7,876 nt of DNA from JBDHZU01 sp039812085. GTDB taxonomy: Bacteria > Actinomycetota > Actinomycetes > S36-B12 > UBA10799. Both the position numbers and the translations under genes were made by a program. Shown piece by piece: positions 5,504 to 7,876 of the stretch (position 1 is its first letter; each line of letters opens with the position of its first letter). The DNA lies in contig JBDHZU010000094.1 in NCBI GenBank assembly GCA_039812085.1, forward strand, positions 1 to 7,876. The letters run 5' to 3'. Under the pieces are notes generated by a model, which worked only from the letters and a program-made list of their open reading frames with translations, did no database searches and had not been told where the DNA came from.

Positions 5504-6970
5504 ATGCGCACCGTCAGCGGACCGACCGATCGAGTTGTGATCGTGGGTGCCGGATTAGCCGGACTATCGGCAGCACTTGAACTAGCGGGCGCGGGGCGGC
5601 ACGTAACCCTGCTGGAACGTGACGCCGAACCAGGTGGTCGGGCAGGAGTATGGCGCTCACAGGGCTACCAAATCGACACCGGCCCAACAGTGTTGACGAT
5701 GCCGGAGTTGATTGCTGATTCGTTCGCTGCCGTCGGCGAAAACCTTGCCGACTGGGTGGAACTACAACCAGTTGATCCGTTGTATCGGACTCGTTTCCCT
5801 GATGGTTCGGTGATTGATGTTCTGGGCAACCCAGAACAGATGGCCGATCAGCTACGGCAAGTAATCGGGCCGCAAGAAGCAGCGGGGTATCAACGGTTCG
5901 TCCGTGACGTGACAGCCATGTATCGGATCCAGATGAATGACTTCATCGACCGGAACATCGATTCTCCGCTTGACCTACTAACGCCGAACCTTGCGCGACT
6001 AGTTGCTGCCGGAGGCTTTACTCGCCTCTCGCGGTGGGTCAGCCGGTACTTCAACGACCCTCGGACACAACGGATTTTCTCGTTCCAAAGCATGTACGCC
6101 GGATTGAGTCCGCACGATGCATTGGCGCTCTACGCAGTGATCTCCTACATGGATTCGGTGGCAGGTGTGAGCGTTCCCAAAGGCGGGATGCACGCGATTG
6201 CCAAGGCCATGGCTGACGCTGCCACCAAACACGGTGTCCAGCTCCGACTGAATACCGAAGTCGATCGGATCGTCACCTCATCCGACCGCGCGACCGGGGT
6301 CGTGACCGCTGACGGCGAACATATTGCAGCGGATGCAGTGGTCCTCACTCCTGATCTGCCTATTGCCTGGCGTGATCTGCTCGGTCAACAACCCCGGCAC
6401 GTCAAACGATTGACCTACTCCCCCTCATGCGCCTTGCTATTGGCTGGTTCGCACACGTCGTATTCGCAGATTGCCCATCACAATCTGCACTTTGGGCGCT
6501 CCTGGGAATCGGTCTTCGCCCAGATCATCGACCGGGGTGAGCTGATGAGTGACCCGAGCTTCTTCGTCACCAACGGGACCTATCGAGATCCAAGCCTTGC
6601 CCCTGACGGCAAGCACACGTATTACGTCTTGTTCCCCACTCCGAACACCACCTCCGGAATCGACTGGACCACTCAGGGACCGAAATATCGTGACCACATG
6701 GTGGCCACCTTGGAGCGCGCCGGATACGTCGGTTTCGGGGATGCAATTGAAACCGAACACTTCACAACACCGGCAGATTGGCAAGCCAAAGGAATGGCAG
6801 CCGGAACCCCGTTCGCTGCCCGGCACACCTTCCGTCAGACCGGCCCGTTCCGGCCCAGCAACCTCACGGGCGAGAACATCGTGTTTGCCGGTTCAGGCAC
6901 GACACCAGGTGTCGGAGTCCCCATGGTGATCATCAGCGGTCGTCTTGCCGCTGCCCGAATCACGGGATGA
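5504..6970 (+). CDS. crtI: Phytoene desaturase (CrtI type)
   Basis: This 488-residue FAD enzyme would introduce double bonds into phytoene, usually up to lycopene, while bound to the membrane surface. Full family length is present. The dinucleotide-binding fold is VVIVGAGLAGLSAA (11-24), with E38 closing the fold in LLERD, then EPGGRAG (42-48) and GYQIDTGPTVLTMP, typical of CrtI. GVSVPKGGMHAIAKAMADAA is the central conserved segment, and VFAGSGTTPGVGVPMV near the C-terminus matches the bacterial phytoene dehydrogenase signature. The HPGGG form found in the left-hand paralogue is replaced here by TTPGVG. The ATG lies 4 nt after the prenyl synthase stop without a clear Shine-Dalgarno, so the two are probably co-transcribed and translationally linked. 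No phytoene synthase gene follows; instead a convergent gene begins 20 nt downstream. I am confident of the family. The number of desaturation steps is not readable from sequence. Confidence 0.95.
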   Translation: MRTVSGPTDRVVIVGAGLAGLSAALELAGAGRHVTLLERDAEPGGRAGVWRSQGYQIDTGPTVLTMPELIADSFAAVGENLADWVELQPVDPLYRTRFPDGSVIDVLGNPEQMADQLRQVIGPQEAAGYQRFVRDVTAMYRIQMNDFIDRNIDSPLDLLTPNLARLVAAGGFTRLSRWVSRYFNDPRTQRIFSFQSMYAGLSPHDALALYAVISYMDSVAGVSVPKGGMHAIAKAMADAATKHGVQLRLNTEVDRIVTSSDRATGVVTADGEHIAADAVVLTPDLPIAWRDLLGQQPRHVKRLTYSPSCALLLAGSHTSYSQIAHHNLHFGRSWESVFAQIIDRGELMSDPSFFVTNGTYRDPSLAPDGKHTYYVLFPTPNTTSGIDWTTQGPKYRDHMVATLERAGYVGFGDAIETEHFTTPADWQAKGMAAGTPFAARHTFRQTGPFRPSNLTGENIVFAGSGTTPGVGVPMVIISGRLAAARITG

Positions 6971-6983
6971 GCTCTGCACACTC

Positions 6984-6999
6984 GGCTACTCAGCTAGCC
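6984..6999. terminator. Weak hairpin in the crtI / mannosyltransferase convergent junction
   Basis: GGCTA (6984-6988) and TAGCC (6995-6999) form a perfect 5-bp inverted repeat with a 6-nt loop that holds the minus-strand stop codon (6992-6990). It begins 14 nt after the crtI stop. There is no T tract on either side and the stem is short, so termination is only a possibility suggested by position. Confidence 0.2.
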
Positions 7000-7876
7000 C
7001 TCAGACGAGGCCGCGATGGGTCGCCCATCTGAAGTTGTCGCGCCCGGGCGATCGCTGGTGGGTCCACCGGCATGGTGCCGTCGTCTTCCGGGTCGCCCAG
7101 CAGGAGTCGGCGTTCACGCGGACTGACCGCCAATACGAACCACAAGCTGGCAGCCACAATCAGGGCTGCCACCAAATCAGGGATCTGGACCAGCGAATCC
7201 TGGGTTGCACTAGAGGTGATCAAACCGAACAAGGTGAGCCCTGCCGATCCAATTAATGCGATCCGGAACTCCACCCGCTTCAATCCACACGCGGCAAAGA
7301 TCGGCAGACTCCACAGCAAGTACCACGGTTGGACCACAGGCCCCAACACCACTAGTGCGAAGAACGCCAAGCCTGCTGCACGAACAGGATTGCGGCCCTG
7401 TGGACGAAGACACAACCATGCCAAGAACATGGCTAAAACCAGCGTGGACAGTAGCCGAACCCCGGTAACCAGCGGATCAGTGACATCGAGCCCGAATAGG
7501 TGCCCAATCCCACCCAAGAGCATGGCAAGCGCAGTAGGCGGTGACAACCAGGTTCGAACTGCACCCGGTGTGCTCAATGCACTAATCCAGCCCACACCTG
7601 TGCCGGTGACGACCTCTAAAACAAGCAAAATGGCCCCGGCGATCACCCCCACCATCACCCAACGTTTGATGATCTGTTTCCAATCCGCATTGGCCCCGGC
7701 CCACAACAATCCGACAAACGGCAAGGCCACTAGACCAACCGGTTTCACACTGCCCGCCAACGTCACCACGATCACTGCCAGCCATGCCTGATGGCTGGCG
7801 GCTAACAGCAGCCCTAAGACGACTAACCCCGCCATCAATGCGTCGTTATGGGCACCCGAGATGAAGTGCATCAACA
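6990..7876 (-). CDS. Multi-pass membrane protein of the MptA/MptB / 'carotene biosynthesis associated membrane protein' family, C-terminal part (start outside window)
   Basis: The frame runs from the right edge to TGA at 6992-6990 and gives 294 residues; the family has roughly 430-560, so the N-terminal part is missing. The TTG near the edge is not taken as a start. GAHNDALM (7-14 of the visible part) is a hallmark loop of the family. KPVGLVALPF (44-53), TWLSPPTA (108-115) and GPVVQPWYLLW (178-188) also fit. About eight hydrophobic segments are visible, near 13-27, 31-56, 72-92, 112-128, 135-156, 165-195, 204-222 and 233-252, followed by a charged cytoplasmic tail of some 40 residues. Known relatives MptA and MptB are GT-C alpha-1,6-mannosyltransferases that use polyprenyl-phosphate mannose to extend lipomannan. 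A TIGR family (TIGR03459, from memory) groups others only by their location near carotenoid genes. The sugar donor and acceptor are not shown here. It converges on crtI. Confidence 0.82.
   Translation of the reverse strand, partial: LMHFISGAHNDALMAGLVVLGLLLAASHQAWLAVIVVTLAGSVKPVGLVALPFVGLLWAGANADWKQIIKRWVMVGVIAGAILLVLEVVTGTGVGWISALSTPGAVRTWLSPPTALAMLLGGIGHLFGLDVTDPLVTGVRLLSTLVLAMFLAWLCLRPQGRNPVRAAGLAFFALVVLGPVVQPWYLLWSLPIFAACGLKRVEFRIALIGSAGLTLFGLITSSATQDSLVQIPDLVAALIVAASLWFVLAVSPRERRLLLGDPEDDGTMPVDPPAIARARQLQMGDPSRPRLRAS

Noticed and set aside
6954..6966. CCCG-AATCA-CGGG hairpin at the end of crtI as a terminator
   Set aside because: The stem is 4 bp, lies inside the coding sequence and has no T run after it.
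7072..7791. 239-codon open frame on the plus strand opposite the mannosyltransferase-like gene
   Set aside because: Its translation is Thr/Pro/Ser/Asn-rich with no recognisable domain, as expected for the antisense of a hydrophobic GC-rich gene. The minus-strand frame has clear family motifs.

Overview
The window looks like part of an actinobacterial chromosome carrying a dispersed carotenoid/isoprenoid locus. Four things point there: moderately high GC (judged by eye, not counted), a DrrAB-type ABC exporter, an IdsA-like polyprenyl diphosphate synthase whose second Asp motif reads DDLLG, and a membrane protein of the actinobacterial MptA/MptB or 'carotene biosynthesis associated' family. The grouping metF / idsA / multi-pass mannosyltransferase-like gene resembles, from memory, the mycobacterial Rv2172c-Rv2173-Rv2174 neighbourhood. 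Here a phytoene desaturase gene lies between the last two. No genus can be named from the sequence alone.

Layout. 1-882 (+) is the C-terminal part of a CrtI/CrtD-type FAD oxidoreductase whose start lies left of the window. It converges, with only 3 nt between stop codons, on a four-gene minus-strand unit (886-4328). Read in the direction of transcription, that unit is metF, a CDP-alcohol phosphatidyltransferase, an ABC ATPase and an ABC-2 permease. Its genes overlap by ATGA or are separated by 10 nt. A perfect 6-bp inverted repeat straddles both stop codons at the 882/886 junction and may act as a two-way terminator. An 88-bp divergent intergenic region (4329-4416) separates metF from the plus-strand pair idsA/crtE (4417-5499) and crtI (5504-6970), which are 4 nt apart. 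A mannosyltransferase-like membrane protein (6990 to beyond the right edge, minus) converges on crtI. There is no gene-free stretch over 300 bp, and I see no tRNA, rRNA, CRISPR array or insertion sequence.

How the genes may work together. The prenyl synthase would supply geranylgeranyl diphosphate, and CrtI would desaturate phytoene made by a phytoene synthase (crtB) that is not in this window. The partial CrtI-like protein at the left would carry out a second desaturation or oxidation on a carotenoid. The minus-strand unit combines one-carbon metabolism (MetF), formation of a CDP-alcohol-derived phospholipid-like product, and an exporter. A lipid or carotenoid export role is inference from position only. 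Most of the window is recognisable by family. The least explained parts are the metF-phosphatidyltransferase-DrrAB unit, the Arg-to-Val change in the phosphatidyltransferase motif, and the compact divergent control region, where both promoters could give leaderless mRNAs.
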